A stretch of DNA of 64,000 nt from positions 43,325-107,324 of the forward strand of contig JAQBUH010000006.1 of NCBI GenBank assembly GCA_027624075.1, given 5' to 3'. Of the stretch, positions 44,955-54,257 are shown in pieces. Within the stretch, counting starts at the first letter, position 1. Each line of letters starts with the position of its first letter. The stretch comes from Chloroflexota bacterium. Its GTDB lineage: Bacteria; Chloroflexota; Dehalococcoidia; Lucifugimonadales; Lucifugimonadaceae. The position numbers and the translations under genes are program-made. Under the pieces are notes generated by a model. That model was given only the letters and a program-made list of their open reading frames with translations, was not told where the DNA came from and did no database searches.

Positions 44955-45113
44955 AGTTTCAGCCGGTCCGGGCCGGATAGCGAAGTTGCCTGTGCTGTCA
45001 GATCCTGTTTGAGCACGTGGAACTGCACGTTCTCTGTCACCGATATGCGAGATTCGGTTTGCTCTGATGACATCATTCTCCCTGCCAGGAGAGGGAGGTA
45101 GAAGGTGGATTGA

Positions 45114-45240
45114 TTTGTCATTCTGAGCCTGACTCAGAATCTCTCGGCTAACCGTTCGCGAGCGGCAAGTTCCCTCGACCCGCAAGCGGGTGCCCCCGGT
45201 GCCCACTGGCGGATGCCCGGTGGGCGCGGGATGACAAATC
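45114..45240 (+). repeat. Composite dispersed repeat (families 1 and 2)
   Basis: The family 1 hairpin ATTCTGAG-CCTGA-CTCAGAAT (45120-45140) with CTCTCGGCTAACCG is followed at 45172-45196 by the reverse family 2 core (CCCTCGACCCGC, AAGCGGGTGCCCC). GATGACAAATC at about 45230 mirrors the opening TTTGTCAT, so the segment has inverted ends. It lies just beyond the broken end of the FAD oxidoreductase remnant. Confidence 0.7.
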
Positions 45241-45287
45241 CCGGAAGCACCTCTCTCTAACTCTCTCCCCCTAATGGCGGCGTATTC

Positions 45288-45485
45288 GGGTCCTGTGAGA
45301 GCCTCTTTGAACACCTTTGTGCCGAATCCATCGTGGACCTGCTGGTTCAGGATGCCGCCGACGCGTTCGTCACGCTCGATCATGATCACGCGCCGGGCGC
45401 CTGCGCCTTTGGCTTCCGCCGCAGCGGCGAGACCAGCGGGGCCACCGCCTATGACGGCGACGTCCGCCACCTCCAGGCGCGTCAC
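45288..45485 (-). pseudogene. Truncated FAD/NAD(P) oxidoreductase remnant
   Basis: The GTG at 45485 overlaps the stop of the upstream GlpA-like gene (GTGA). About 65 residues are recognisable: [19 protein letters not shown] (dinucleotide fold), [20 protein letters not shown] and [11 protein letters not shown]. The normal protein would continue for over 300 residues. Here the homology stops at about 45288 and the frame runs into the dispersed repeats and the antisense of transketolase. The usual neighbour arrangement (GlpA-like FAD enzyme plus this oxidoreductase) suggests an operon partly destroyed by deletion or repeat insertion. Confidence 0.75.
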
Positions 45486-46972
45486 GACTTCACCTCCGTC
45501 CGCCTGGCCTTCCGCTCTGCGCGAAGGTCTTCGGTGGTTCCAGAGAATAGCCACGAGCCGCCGCCGTTCAGGGTCAGAGACTCGGGGTCCTTGCCGTGTT
45601 CGAGGAGCAGATCGACTATGCGAGGCCCGCAGAATCCTCCCTGGCAACGGCCCATCGTCGCCCGCGACCGGTACTTGATGGCGTTGAGCGAATCGGCGTT
45701 CAGCTTGTTGTTGATGGCGTCGACGATCTCCCTGCGGGTGATCATTTCGCACCTGCACACGATCTCCCCGTAGGCGGGGTCATCCCCGACGAGGCCGTTG
45801 ATCACCTCCAGCGACTCCTCGCGGGTCCGGCGGACTGTGGCCCACTTCGGTTTGAAGTCCGGGTTTTTCCTGGCGGGGATGCGTTCGCGCACCCAGCCGG
45901 AAACCTTCTCTGCGATCGCCGGGGCTGCGGTCAGGCCGGGCGACTCAATGCCTACAAGGTGCATCACCCCAGGCGCCTCTGGAACTTCCTCGATCACGAA
46001 ATCGCCAAACCCGCCGACTCTGGACGAAACCAGCTTGGGACGCATGCCGGAGTAGGCCGTAATGACATCACGGGGCGATAGTCCGGGTAGAAACTCTGAC
46101 GCCTCCTGGAGGAGTTGCCGCCTGATTTTGGCCGTGGTCCTTACGTCATCTCCATCGTCTGTGTAGTCGGCGGACGGTCCGAGGAGGATGTTCCCGTCTG
46201 TGGTTGGCGTGATGTGGATGCCGAGTCCGGCTCCGCCCTTCGGAGGGACGGGGTAGACCATGCTGTTGATCAAGCCGCCTTTGCTCTTGTCAAGAATGAG
46301 GTACTCGCCGCGGCACGGCCAGATCCGCCAGCGGTTAACGCCGGCCATCCTTGCGACCTTGTCAGAGGAGAGGCCAGCCGAGTTGATGATGAGGGCGGCG
46401 CTGACGGTTCCGCTCGGGGTTTCGAGTTCGAATGCGCCCTGTTCACCGCTGATATCCAGCACCGGCGTGCTGAGCATGAACTCAACGCCGGCGGCGGATT
46501 CAGCGAGCGCAATGTTCAGCGTGTAAGGGCAGGTGATGGCGGCGGTCGGAGCATTCAGGGCCGCGGCGCCTTCAATGTTCGGCTCCATCCTCTTAAGAAT
46601 GGCGCTGTCGATGATCTCAAGGTCCCGCACTCCATTGGCGACGCCGCGGGCCATGAGCGACTCGAGGTCCGGAATCTCTGCCTCGCCCAGGGCGACGATC
46701 ACCTTGCCGCAGCGCACAAAGGGGACGTCCAGATCGCTGCAGTACTGCTCGAACATCCGGGCGCCGTCGACGTTGTACTGAGCCTTGACTGATCCAGTTG
46801 GCACGTTGATGCCGGTGTGGACTACGCCGCTGTTCTTTCCGCTGGTCCCACGGGCAACGTCTGCGGCTCGCTCAAGAACTGCGACCCGGAGTTGATAACG
46901 GCTTAGTTCGCGCGCGATGGCACAGCCGACCACACCGCCGCCGACGATGGCCACATCGAATTTGCCAGACAT
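45482..46972 (-). CDS. GlpA-like FAD-dependent oxidoreductase with BFD [2Fe-2S] domain
   Basis: The product is 496 residues from the ATG at 46972, with GGAG upstream. The N-terminal FAD fold is [21 protein letters not shown], followed by the DAO-type core ([47 protein letters not shown]). The C-terminal BFD-like domain has CRC and, 40 residues on, CQGGFC, the four cysteines for a [2Fe-2S] cluster. Such enzymes oxidise glycerol-3-phosphate or 2-hydroxy acids and pass electrons to a partner flavoprotein. That partner gene directly downstream is truncated, so the electron route is uncertain. Confidence 0.92.
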   Translation of the reverse strand: MSGKFDVAIVGGGVVGCAIARELSRYQLRVAVLERAADVARGTSGKNSGVVHTGINVPTGSVKAQYNVDGARMFEQYCSDLDVPFVRCGKVIVALGEAEIPDLESLMARGVANGVRDLEIIDSAILKRMEPNIEGAAALNAPTAAITCPYTLNIALAESAAGVEFMLSTPVLDISGEQGAFELETPSGTVSAALIINSAGLSSDKVARMAGVNRWRIWPCRGEYLILDKSKGGLINSMVYPVPPKGGAGLGIHITPTTDGNILLGPSADYTDDGDDVRTTAKIRRQLLQEASEFLPGLSPRDVITAYSGMRPKLVSSRVGGFGDFVIEEVPEAPGVMHLVGIESPGLTAAPAIAEKVSGWVRERIPARKNPDFKPKWATVRRTREESLEVINGLVGDDPAYGEIVCRCEMITRREIVDAINNKLNADSLNAIKYRSRATMGRCQGGFCGPRIVDLLLEHGKDPESLTLNGGGSWLFSGTTEDLRAERKARRTEVKS

Positions 46973-47368
46973 ACCGGCTCCGCGACTCTGCCAGGTTGCC
47001 CGGTGGTCCAACGCATACAGACCACGCGGTACGGGTTTATGGCGGGACGGTCCCACTCTCGTCGTAAATCCCCCTCACAGCGCAAGGGCGTCGAGGGGAT
47101 GCCTCACACCTCAAAACTGCAGCGCCTGACTCGAAGGTCGGATGTGAAGATTTCCTGAGGAATTCGTGAGTACGGCAGTCATAGCAGTCATATGTGAGGA
47201 TTGTCTGCCAATCCTTGCTTCGAGCAGCGGTTGCGGGCGGTCCCCTGCCGGCGGGGCGGACTCGGGGTAAACTTGGCAACCGGATTCCGACCCTGACCGA
47301 TAGCTCAACGCTCATGTCCACAGGCCTCCAATCTCATCGGACCAACAAGAAGCACCGGAGACATTCAG
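46973..47368. other. Divergent regulatory region with tandem GCAGTCATA
   Basis: This 396-base gap separates the GlpA-like gene from the aldolase operon, which read in opposite directions. GCAGTCATA occurs twice in direct tandem at 47175-47192. Upstream of it lies TTCCTGAGGAATTC, which contains the short inverted repeat TTCCTGAGGAA (about 47150). No regulator gene is nearby and no coding frame is convincing. Confidence 0.45.
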
Positions 47369-48043
47369 TTGCCATCCCACTCCAGGCTCGACGTACTCAA
47401 CGCCGTACATGAAACCGGCATCGTCCCCGTCTTCTACAACGGCGATATCGAGAAAGCGAAGGGCATCGCTCGCGCATGCGTCGCAGGCGGGATCAAGGTC
47501 CTCGAGTTCACCAACAGGGGCGATCACGCGTGGGAGGTCTTCTCCGAACTCCACAAGTTCTGCCAGAAGGAGCTTCCCGACGCCATCCTGGGCGCAGGCT
47601 CTGTGCTGGACGCCGGGACCGCGTCGATATACATCGCAAACGGCGCAAGCTTCATAGTCGGCCCGGTCACAAACCCTGACGTGGCGAAGGTCTGCAACAG
47701 GCGCAAGGTGGCCTACGTGCCGGGCTGCGGCACAGCGAGCGAGATCTCATACGCCGAAGAGCTCGGAGCCGATATCGTGAAGATCTTCCCCGGGTCCGCG
47801 GTCGGCGGCCCCGGCTTCGTCAGAGACGTGCTGGCTCCGATGCCGTGGTCCTCGATCATGCCGACGGGCGGTGTGGACATCACGGAGGAGTCACTCAGAC
47901 CGTGGTTTGAGGCCGGCGTCGTCGCGGTCGGCATGGGCTCCAGGCTGGCCAGCGCAGACGTCGTCAAGAACTCGGACTGGGCCACGCTCGAACAGCGCAG
48001 CAGAGACGTGGTGGCACTCATCAAGTCACTCAAGGGCGGCTAG
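47369..48043 (+). CDS. eda: 2-dehydro-3-deoxy-phosphogluconate (KDPG/KDPGal) aldolase
   Basis: This class I aldolase splits KDPG to pyruvate and glyceraldehyde-3-phosphate. It has 224 residues, from a TTG start with GGAG eight bases upstream; no ATG fits. The Schiff-base lysine lies in ADIVKIFPGSAVGG, the Glu motif in LEFTNRGD, and TGGVDITEES plus the AVGMGSRL phosphate loop follow. The kinase and SDR downstream form a 2-keto-3-deoxy sugar acid pathway. Confidence 0.93.
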   Translation: MPSHSRLDVLNAVHETGIVPVFYNGDIEKAKGIARACVAGGIKVLEFTNRGDHAWEVFSELHKFCQKELPDAILGAGSVLDAGTASIYIANGASFIVGPVTNPDVAKVCNRRKVAYVPGCGTASEISYAEELGADIVKIFPGSAVGGPGFVRDVLAPMPWSSIMPTGGVDITEESLRPWFEAGVVAVGMGSRLASADVVKNSDWATLEQRSRDVVALIKSLKGG

Positions 48044-48152
48044 AATCGCCATGCAGACCTGTGAAAGAAATCCTGGCATCCCGCCCGTAACCGGTCCAAT
48101 CCGCGTTCAATTCGTCCTGTCGCAATAGAAATCAGCCGGGGAGAAAAAAGAC

Positions 48153-49178
48153 ATGGCAAAGGTCGTCACATTCGGAGAGATCATGCTCCGTCTCGCAACC
48201 CAGCGGCGGGAGCGCTTCACCCAGGCGCGCGAGTTTGAAGTCACATACGGCGGCGGCGAATGCAACGTCGCCGTCTCGTTGGCCCACTTCGGCGTCGACG
48301 CCACGTTCGTCACGGCCATCCCGGACAACGACATCGGCCAGGCCTGCGTCAACTTCGTCCGCCAGTTCGGGGTAGACACATCGGAGATCCTGCGGCAGGG
48401 CAGCAGGCTTGGCGTCTACTTCCTGGAGAACGGCGCCGCAATGCGGGCGTCGAAGGTCGTCTATGACCGCGCCCACTCAGCGATTGCCGAGATCAAGCCG
48501 GGCGAGGTTGACTGGGAGAGAGTGTTCAAGGGCAAGGACTGGTTCCACTTCACCGGCATCACTCCGGCCATCTCAAAGAGCGCCGCCGCGGCCTGCGAAG
48601 AGGCGGCGAAGGCGGCGTCCGAGCTTGGCCTAACCGTGAGCGCTGACATGAACTACCGCAGGAACCTGTGGACGCCCGCCGAGGCGCAGGCCACGATGAT
48701 CCCGATGATGAAGTACGTCGATGTGTCTATAGGAAATGAGGAGGACGCCGAGAAGTGCCTTGGCGTTTCGGCGGAAGGCGTGGATGTGACGACCGGAGAG
48801 ATCGACGCCGAGGCGTACAGGCCGGTTGTCCAGGAGCTGGTGGATAAGTACGGCTTCAAGAAGGTCGGCATTACGCTGCGGGAGAGCCAGTCGGCTGACG
48901 ACAATGACTGGAGCGCCATCTACTACGATGACGGCGACATCTTCATGGGCCGGAAGTACGCTGTACGGATCGTTGACCGCGTCGGCGGCGGCGACGCCTT
49001 CTCCGCCGGAGTCATCTACGGTAACCTGCAGGACGGCTGGTCACCGCAACAGGTGCTCGACTTCGCGGTCGCAGCCTCAGCGATGGCCCACACCTTCCAC
49101 GGCGACTTCAACCTGGTCACCGTAAAAGAGGTGATGGCGGTTGCAGGCGGAGACGTCACCGGCAGAGTGCAGCGGTAG
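48153..49178 (+). CDS. kdgK: PfkB-family sugar kinase, probable 2-keto-3-deoxygluconate kinase
   Basis: The product is 341 residues, with a strong GGGGAGA site before the ATG. The N-terminal FGEIMLRLA and YGGGECNVAVSLAHFG motifs, the VSADMNYRRNLW stretch and the catalytic GGGDAFSAGVIYG (Asp base) are those of KDG kinases. It follows the aldolase by 109 bases. Phosphorylation of KDG to KDPG, then cleavage by the upstream aldolase, gives a complete short pathway. Confidence 0.92.
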   Translation: MAKVVTFGEIMLRLATQRRERFTQAREFEVTYGGGECNVAVSLAHFGVDATFVTAIPDNDIGQACVNFVRQFGVDTSEILRQGSRLGVYFLENGAAMRASKVVYDRAHSAIAEIKPGEVDWERVFKGKDWFHFTGITPAISKSAAAACEEAAKAASELGLTVSADMNYRRNLWTPAEAQATMIPMMKYVDVSIGNEEDAEKCLGVSAEGVDVTTGEIDAEAYRPVVQELVDKYGFKKVGITLRESQSADDNDWSAIYYDDGDIFMGRKYAVRIVDRVGGGDAFSAGVIYGNLQDGWSPQQVLDFAVAASAMAHTFHGDFNLVTVKEVMAVAGGDVTGRVQR

Positions 49179-49256
49179 CCCAGCCGGCCAAACGGTCCGG
49201 AGCGCCGCCCGGGCACGCCAGACCCCGGCCACGGCACACAAGGATGGGAGCGAGAC

Positions 49257-50015
49257 ATGTCTGAGGGAAGACTTAAAGGCCGCACAGCCCTCGTCACAGG
49301 CGCCTCGCAGGGCATCGGCAGGGCGATCGCGCTGGCGTTTGCCCGTGAAGGCGCAAACATCGTCGTTACAGCCCGTAGCAGAGACAGGCTGCAAGCGCTT
49401 GCGGCAGAGGCGGAATCCCTTGGCGTTGGCGCGCTGGCAGCGCCGGCGGACCTCGGCGTCGAAGCCGAGATCAACGAAGCCGCAAAAGCCGCGCTGGCGA
49501 AGTTTGGCGCGGTCGACATCCTGGTCAACAACGCCGCAATCATCCACGCACGCATCCCTGTCATGGAGCTCGACCCGCAGCTCTTCCGTGACGTGCTGAA
49601 CGTCAACCTGACCGGCGCGTTCCTCATCACGAAGGCGCTGCTACCCGGCATGATCAAGCGTCCCGCTGGGTCCCCGAGAGGCAAGATCATCAACATATCG
49701 TCCATCGGAGGGCGCAAAGGCGGGGCGGGGCGCAGCGCCTACCGCATCACGAAGTCCGGGCTCATCAGTTTCACCGAATCGCTCGCCGCCGAGGTCAAAA
49801 AGTACGGCATCGACGTGAACGCCATCTGCCCCGGCGGCGTCGATACCGAAGGCTACCGCGACGCCTTCAACACGGCCGGCCGCAGCGAGAACCCGAAGCT
49901 GATGGACCCTGACGAGATCGCACAGGTTGCGGTTTTTCTCGCCAGCGACGCCAGTTTCGCGGTCACCGGCGCCGCAATAGACGCCTTCGGCGGAGGAAAC
50001 CCGCTGTTCGTGTGA
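49257..50015 (+). CDS. Short-chain dehydrogenase/reductase
   Basis: The product is 252 residues. The cofactor motif is TGASQGIG, the structural motif is NNAA, and the catalytic residues are Ser in NISSIGG and Tyr/Lys in YRITKSG. The end GAAIDAFGGG is typical. Arg and Ser after the second strand (TARSRDR) favour NADP. As third gene after the aldolase and kinase it may oxidise a sugar or uronate (for example 2-keto-3-deoxygluconate interconversion or gluconate-type steps). That role is inferred from position. Confidence 0.94.
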   Translation: MSEGRLKGRTALVTGASQGIGRAIALAFAREGANIVVTARSRDRLQALAAEAESLGVGALAAPADLGVEAEINEAAKAALAKFGAVDILVNNAAIIHARIPVMELDPQLFRDVLNVNLTGAFLITKALLPGMIKRPAGSPRGKIINISSIGGRKGGAGRSAYRITKSGLISFTESLAAEVKKYGIDVNAICPGGVDTEGYRDAFNTAGRSENPKLMDPDEIAQVAVFLASDASFAVTGAAIDAFGGGNPLFV

Positions 50016-50027
50016 CCACCGCCCAGA

Positions 50028-50684
50028 CTAAGCCGGCACCCGGCCGCCCTCGAGCTCGCCGTCCGGGTCGTGGCCGTTCATAAGCTCAACGTAGTGCGGC
50101 AGGATATTCTCCCTGTAGGCGCGCTCCAGCCGGTCGATCAGGTGCACAGGGTGCGGGTCCGAGATGATCGTCGCACCGGTCTCCTTGTTCATCACGCCGA
50201 GCAGCTCGTCGATGTGATCGGCAATCCCTCCCGTGCCGGTCAGCACCCCAATCAGCTTCGCCTCGTCATACGCGATCGCGAACTCGCCCAGCGTGCCGGA
50301 GCGCCCGCCTGCGATGATAACGACGTCGCAACTGCGGATATTCTCGATCTCTCGCCCCATGAGACCTGAGCCTGTGTAGACGATCAGGTCGTAACCGCGG
50401 GTCGGAGACTTGTAACGCTCGATATGCTCCCTGAAGTTCAGGGCAGGGGAGATGCCGATCACCAGCCCGCCCTCCGACTTCGCGCCGAGCACCGCGTCAT
50501 GCGGCAGGCCGGGCGCAACGCCGGTGACGAGCACATAGCCCCGGCGGCCTATCTCTCCGCCCAGTTCGTAGAGCGCCTTGCGAACCTCTTCCCGCACCAC
50601 GCCGCCTGCCGAGCCCATAACGCCGACTGCCAGCGGCGGGAATGTCGATAGTTCTTCAAAACCGGACTTGATCTGATAGGTCAT
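50028..50684 (-). CDS. LOG/DprA-like Rossmann protein (TIGR00725-like)
   Basis: The product is 218 residues of the SLOG superfamily. It has VGVMGSAGG at the N-terminal nucleotide loop, GYVLVTGVAPGLPHDAV, and the GGRSGTLGEFAIAYDE motif corresponding to the PGGxGTxxE active site of cytokinin-riboside monophosphate phosphoribohydrolases. Members cleave nucleoside monophosphates or bind nucleotides. The precise role is unknown. It is convergent with the SDR gene, 12 bases apart. Confidence 0.85.
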   Translation of the reverse strand: MTYQIKSGFEELSTFPPLAVGVMGSAGGVVREEVRKALYELGGEIGRRGYVLVTGVAPGLPHDAVLGAKSEGGLVIGISPALNFREHIERYKSPTRGYDLIVYTGSGLMGREIENIRSCDVVIIAGGRSGTLGEFAIAYDEAKLIGVLTGTGGIADHIDELLGVMNKETGATIISDPHPVHLIDRLERAYRENILPHYVELMNGHDPDGELEGGRVPA

Positions 50685-50846
50685 GGGTTAGATTCGATGC
50701 GCTGTGCCGGCACGCGGCTGAATGGACACGGGACCTGGCGGTGCGGCGTGTCACGGGTATATCAGGATACTGTGGCCGAACGTCCCGCGCCCCCGTGCTG
50801 ACACGACGGCGCGTATGAGTGCGATAACCGCCGGTCCACCCGGACC

Positions 50847-51545
50847 TCATGGCCTGAGAGAGGCGAGGATGCCTGGCAACTCCGTCATTGAGGCTATCTC
50901 AAAGTGCGGCTCGATGTTTTCGTCTCGTGGCAGCCCGGCCCGGTTGAGCCAGACAGCCGTGGCGCCAGCCGCTCGCGCTCCCGCGACATCATGCTCAAGC
51001 GAATCACCGACATGCACAAGGTCGCCAAGCCCGCATCCAGTGGCATCGCAAACTGACTCGAATGCTCCACGGTGCGGCTTCCTCACACCAGTCTCCTCTG
51101 CGTACAGCAGCACATCCAGGTAACCGGCAATGCCCGTCTCCGCGGGATTGGCGTTCCCGTTTGTCAGCAGGGCGATTGTCCAGCCATCCGAGTGCAATGA
51201 ATCGAGAACTTCGCGTACGTCACTGTACGGAGTAATAGCTCTGTCTCGCTCTTCCATAAACATTTCGAACAGCATTCCCACCTGTCCGGCCCCGGCCTCA
51301 AGACCCGCTTCGAGTGCACCTCTGCGAAGTGACTCCTCACGCATCCCGCGCAAGGATGCGGTCTCCTCATCCCATTCCTCTCCAACCTGCCGCCTTATGG
51401 ATACGAGCCTGTCTACGTCCAGGCCGTGGGATGAGCCGCCCAGTTGAGCGATTCGCCGCAGGACAGAGCTGAGACTAACGCGCTGGGCGTAGTCGAAGTC
51501 CCACAGCGTGTCGTCACCATCGAACGAGATCACTTTTGGCGGCAC
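50847..51545 (-). CDS. HAD-superfamily hydrolase
   Basis: The product is 232 residues from a GTG with GGAG upstream. The nucleophile motif is SFDGDDTLW (D10 and D12), motif II is ALLTNGN, the Lys is in GVRKPHRGAFESV, and motif IV is HVGDSLEHDVAGA. The helical cap between residues 20 and 90 points to the YjjG/haloacid dehalogenase-like phosphatase group. It lies 13 bases after the TIM-barrel gene and is the last member of that operon. Confidence 0.93.
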   Translation of the reverse strand: MPPKVISFDGDDTLWDFDYAQRVSLSSVLRRIAQLGGSSHGLDVDRLVSIRRQVGEEWDEETASLRGMREESLRRGALEAGLEAGAGQVGMLFEMFMEERDRAITPYSDVREVLDSLHSDGWTIALLTNGNANPAETGIAGYLDVLLYAEETGVRKPHRGAFESVCDATGCGLGDLVHVGDSLEHDVAGARAAGATAVWLNRAGLPRDENIEPHFEIASMTELPGILASLRP

Positions 51546-51558
51546 AGGCGGCTCCAGT

Positions 51559-52383
51559 TCAGGCCTGGCTCACAAGCCAGTCCCGGGACGCAATCTTCTC
51601 TTCGGGACTGCCGTAGGCCATGCTGTAGTGACCGGTGTATCCAGCCGACTCCAGGCTCTTGAACATGGCGCCAAAGTCGATGGTTCCCTCGCCGGGGACC
51701 ATGTGCACCTCGTACTCGCCGGTGTTGTCAGCAAGCCTCACCTCGCCAATCCGCTCGACCCCGAACGCGTCGAAGAAGCCGCTAACGCCGTCCGGGACAA
51801 GGTGAGAGTGGTTCACGGTGAACGCCCAGCCCAACCGCTCAGGCGGGATGGCATCAAAGTACGTCCTGCACTCGTCCACCGTGTGAGCCATGTAGTGGAC
51901 CTCAGCGTGCTCAGGCTCAAAGTTCAGGTTCTCCAGCAGGATGCGTGCGCCCGTGTCTGCGGCATAGGTCGCGATCCGCCGTAGCCGTTCGTGCGAAGCC
52001 TTGCTCCTGGCCGGAACATCTCCCGAGAAGTGGTATCCCGCGTGCACTATGGTCCACTGACAGCCAAGGCTATTGGCAAGGTCGACGCTTCCCCGCAGAT
52101 ACTCATCGACGGCCCTGGATACGAATGGCGACGTCTCGGCGATATTCACGGCAGAGAGCGTGTGCAGACCGATCGAGACGCCGTTCATCTCACAGGTCTC
52201 GCGTATCGCCTTGACGCGGTCTCGGCTCCAGCTCTCCATGTGGTTGGGCCCTGAGTCGGCGTTGAAGTCCAGGAAGTAAAAGCCGTTCGCCACCGCCCAC
52301 TCAAGGGCGTCCTCCAGTCTCGTGCCGCCTGCGTCGAAACCGATCCTGTCTCGCAGAGTCATGCCGCGCATCTCCCTGTACAC
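51559..52383 (-). CDS. Sugar phosphate isomerase/epimerase-like TIM-barrel protein
   Basis: The product is up to 274 residues, with alternative ATGs at 52371 and 52362. Barrel strands carry the metal-binding pattern of the AP-endonuclease-2/xylose-isomerase-like fold: FLDFNAD, GLHTLS, IVHAGYHF, ILLENLNFE (Glu), FTVNHSHL (His), EVRLADNTG and GEGTIDF (Glu). The substrate is unknown. It lies 13 bases after the SDR gene and 13 before the HAD gene, so these three form a catabolic operon. Confidence 0.9.
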   Translation of the reverse strand: MYREMRGMTLRDRIGFDAGGTRLEDALEWAVANGFYFLDFNADSGPNHMESWSRDRVKAIRETCEMNGVSIGLHTLSAVNIAETSPFVSRAVDEYLRGSVDLANSLGCQWTIVHAGYHFSGDVPARSKASHERLRRIATYAADTGARILLENLNFEPEHAEVHYMAHTVDECRTYFDAIPPERLGWAFTVNHSHLVPDGVSGFFDAFGVERIGEVRLADNTGEYEVHMVPGEGTIDFGAMFKSLESAGYTGHYSMAYGSPEEKIASRDWLVSQA

Positions 52384-52396
52384 CGTACAGTCGCCG

Positions 52397-53143
52397 CTAC
52401 GCCGTGCGGACGCTGCCCCGCAACACGTTGGCCTCGTCTGAGGCCATGAACGCTATCACCTTCGCTACATCGTCAGGAGAGGCCAGGCTGTCCATCGTCC
52501 GGTCGAAGGTCTCTTTGTCGCCGGTCAGGTCATAGGTGGTCTTGACCTGAGCTACCTTGAGCGGCGTCCTGACCGCTCCGGGCAGAATGTCGTTGACCCT
52601 GATTCCGTACTTCTCGAGGGAGTTCTGCATCACGAGCGTCAGGCCGTGCACGCCGCCCTTCGACGAGCCGTATGCGAAAGAGGATGATCCGCCGAGCACG
52701 CCTGCGCCTGAAGACGCCAGGATGATCGTCCCGCGCTTTTGAGCCTTCATGACCGCGGAGACGTGCTTGGCCATGAGAAATGAGCCGCGCAGGTTGATAT
52801 CGACCACAGTGTCCCATGTGGCCTCAGGGAACTCGTCAAGCTCCACAGACGCGCCATGCAGCACGCCTGCGAGGTGCACGAGCACGTCGATCCCGCCAAG
52901 CCACGCTCCGGCTGCGCCGACAACCTTTGAAACCGCCTCGCCATCGCGGACGTCGACATGCCAGTAACGGGCGTCGCCTCCCGACTCTGCGATGTCGTTC
53001 ACAGTGTCCTGGCCGTCGCCGTCGTTCATATCGAACACGGCAACCTTCGCCCCGTAGACCGCGGTGCGGATGGCAACGGCGCGGCCAATGCCGGTTGCGC
53101 CGCCAGTCACGATGATGCGCTTCCCGCTCAGATCAACCGGCAT
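52397..53143 (-). CDS. Short-chain dehydrogenase/reductase with clipped C-terminus
   Basis: The product is 248 residues. The cofactor motif is TGGATGIG, VFDMND after the second strand favours NAD, the active-site Ser is in ASSGAGV, and Tyr/Lys is in YGSSKGG. The final family element (GxxxxVDGG) is missing: the protein ends in LRGSVRTA at a TAG. A late frameshift may have removed the last residues. It belongs to the operon with the two TIM-barrel proteins and the HAD hydrolase. Confidence 0.92.
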   Translation of the reverse strand: MPVDLSGKRIIVTGGATGIGRAVAIRTAVYGAKVAVFDMNDGDGQDTVNDIAESGGDARYWHVDVRDGEAVSKVVGAAGAWLGGIDVLVHLAGVLHGASVELDEFPEATWDTVVDINLRGSFLMAKHVSAVMKAQKRGTIILASSGAGVLGGSSSFAYGSSKGGVHGLTLVMQNSLEKYGIRVNDILPGAVRTPLKVAQVKTTYDLTGDKETFDRTMDSLASPDDVAKVIAFMASDEANVLRGSVRTA

Positions 53144-53240
53144 TCAGGCTCTCCATTCCTAATCTGGTCGTAATCTCGTTTTGTGCGCAAGGTCAGCGGG
53201 CAAGCCGTCCGATCAGCGTGCCCTGCCTTGAACGCGGGCG

Positions 53241-54104
53241 TCAGTCCCATGTGATGCCAGCCATCTCCGCCTCGCGTCTCAATCCCTCTGCGGCCAGCGG
53301 AACCTTACTGTCAGGCAGGTGCTCGATCAGTATGTGTGCGTCCGGGCAGACCCGCTGCATGCCGCGCAGGAACGTCGCCTGGTCCAGCATGCTCTCGGGT
53401 TGGCCGATGATCGTCTCCTCGAACCGCGGCAGCAGCGTTGCGATAAGCGTGAAGTCCTTGGCGTGCGCGCCGAGTATCCGATCCGGCAGCAACTCATAGA
53501 ACTCGTTCAGCAACGACGTGTTGTCATATGCCTGCTCGATCGAGCCGATAAAATTCACAGGGTCCATGTTGAACTTGAGCGCCGGCGACCCGACGGCGTC
53601 GATCAGGTCTCGCACCCGCCGCGCCGAGTAGAGCGGTGAAACCACTCCGCCCTCGATCGCAAGCTCGACGCCCTCTGACTCAGCGACGGCGCAGGCCCTT
53701 TTCGCGCTGTCCACCAGCCGGTCGAACACCGGGGCCGAGCGGTTCTCCGGGTGCGGCGTCCACGCGCCTCTCGCGCTCATGCTGCCGGGACGGAAGTAGG
53801 TGTTTGGGCAGCCGAGCTTCGCGCTGAAGCGGACCATCTCCGCCAGGAACGCGATGGCAGACGAACGCTCGGCCTCGTCGGCGGAACAGAGTCCTCCGCC
53901 GTAGTTGCCGACAGACTGCGCCATCGGAAACCCGAACTCCTTGTAGAGTCCGGCGACGCGGCTGATATCCGAGTCTGTCGCAGAGGCCGGGTCGTCCGCA
54001 CGAACCTGAACCGTCTTGAACCCGAGATCGGCGGCAACCTGGAGCGTGTCTGTGTCGATTGTCCTCCAGTCGCCCCGCACAAGTCCGGCTACTCCAAGAA
54101 TCAT
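53241..54104 (-). CDS. Sugar phosphate isomerase/epimerase-like TIM-barrel protein
   Basis: The product is 287 residues from the ATG at 54104, chosen because GAAGGA lies upstream and the first barrel strand (LGVAGLVRGDW) follows. Longer ATGs exist at 54137 and 54152. Metal-site strands include ELAIEGGV (Glu), FNMDPVNF (Asp), LGAHAKDF (His/Asp) and ILIEHLPDS (Glu). It is the first gene of the SDR-TIM-HAD set, 97 bases before the SDR. The substrate is unknown. Confidence 0.9.
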   Translation of the reverse strand: MILGVAGLVRGDWRTIDTDTLQVAADLGFKTVQVRADDPASATDSDISRVAGLYKEFGFPMAQSVGNYGGGLCSADEAERSSAIAFLAEMVRFSAKLGCPNTYFRPGSMSARGAWTPHPENRSAPVFDRLVDSAKRACAVAESEGVELAIEGGVVSPLYSARRVRDLIDAVGSPALKFNMDPVNFIGSIEQAYDNTSLLNEFYELLPDRILGAHAKDFTLIATLLPRFEETIIGQPESMLDQATFLRGMQRVCPDAHILIEHLPDSKVPLAAEGLRREAEMAGITWD

Positions 54105-54257
54105 GTCCTGTCCTTCAACTGCCTGTGTTTTCGCCATCGAACGGCCGGCCAATCACGTCTGCAACCGCGGCCCGCAAGAGCCGCCGCGCCCGGTCCGTGC
54201 GCGCCCCGCCCCGGAATCCGGCAACGGAATCCGGCAAAGGTTACAGCAAGGATTCGG

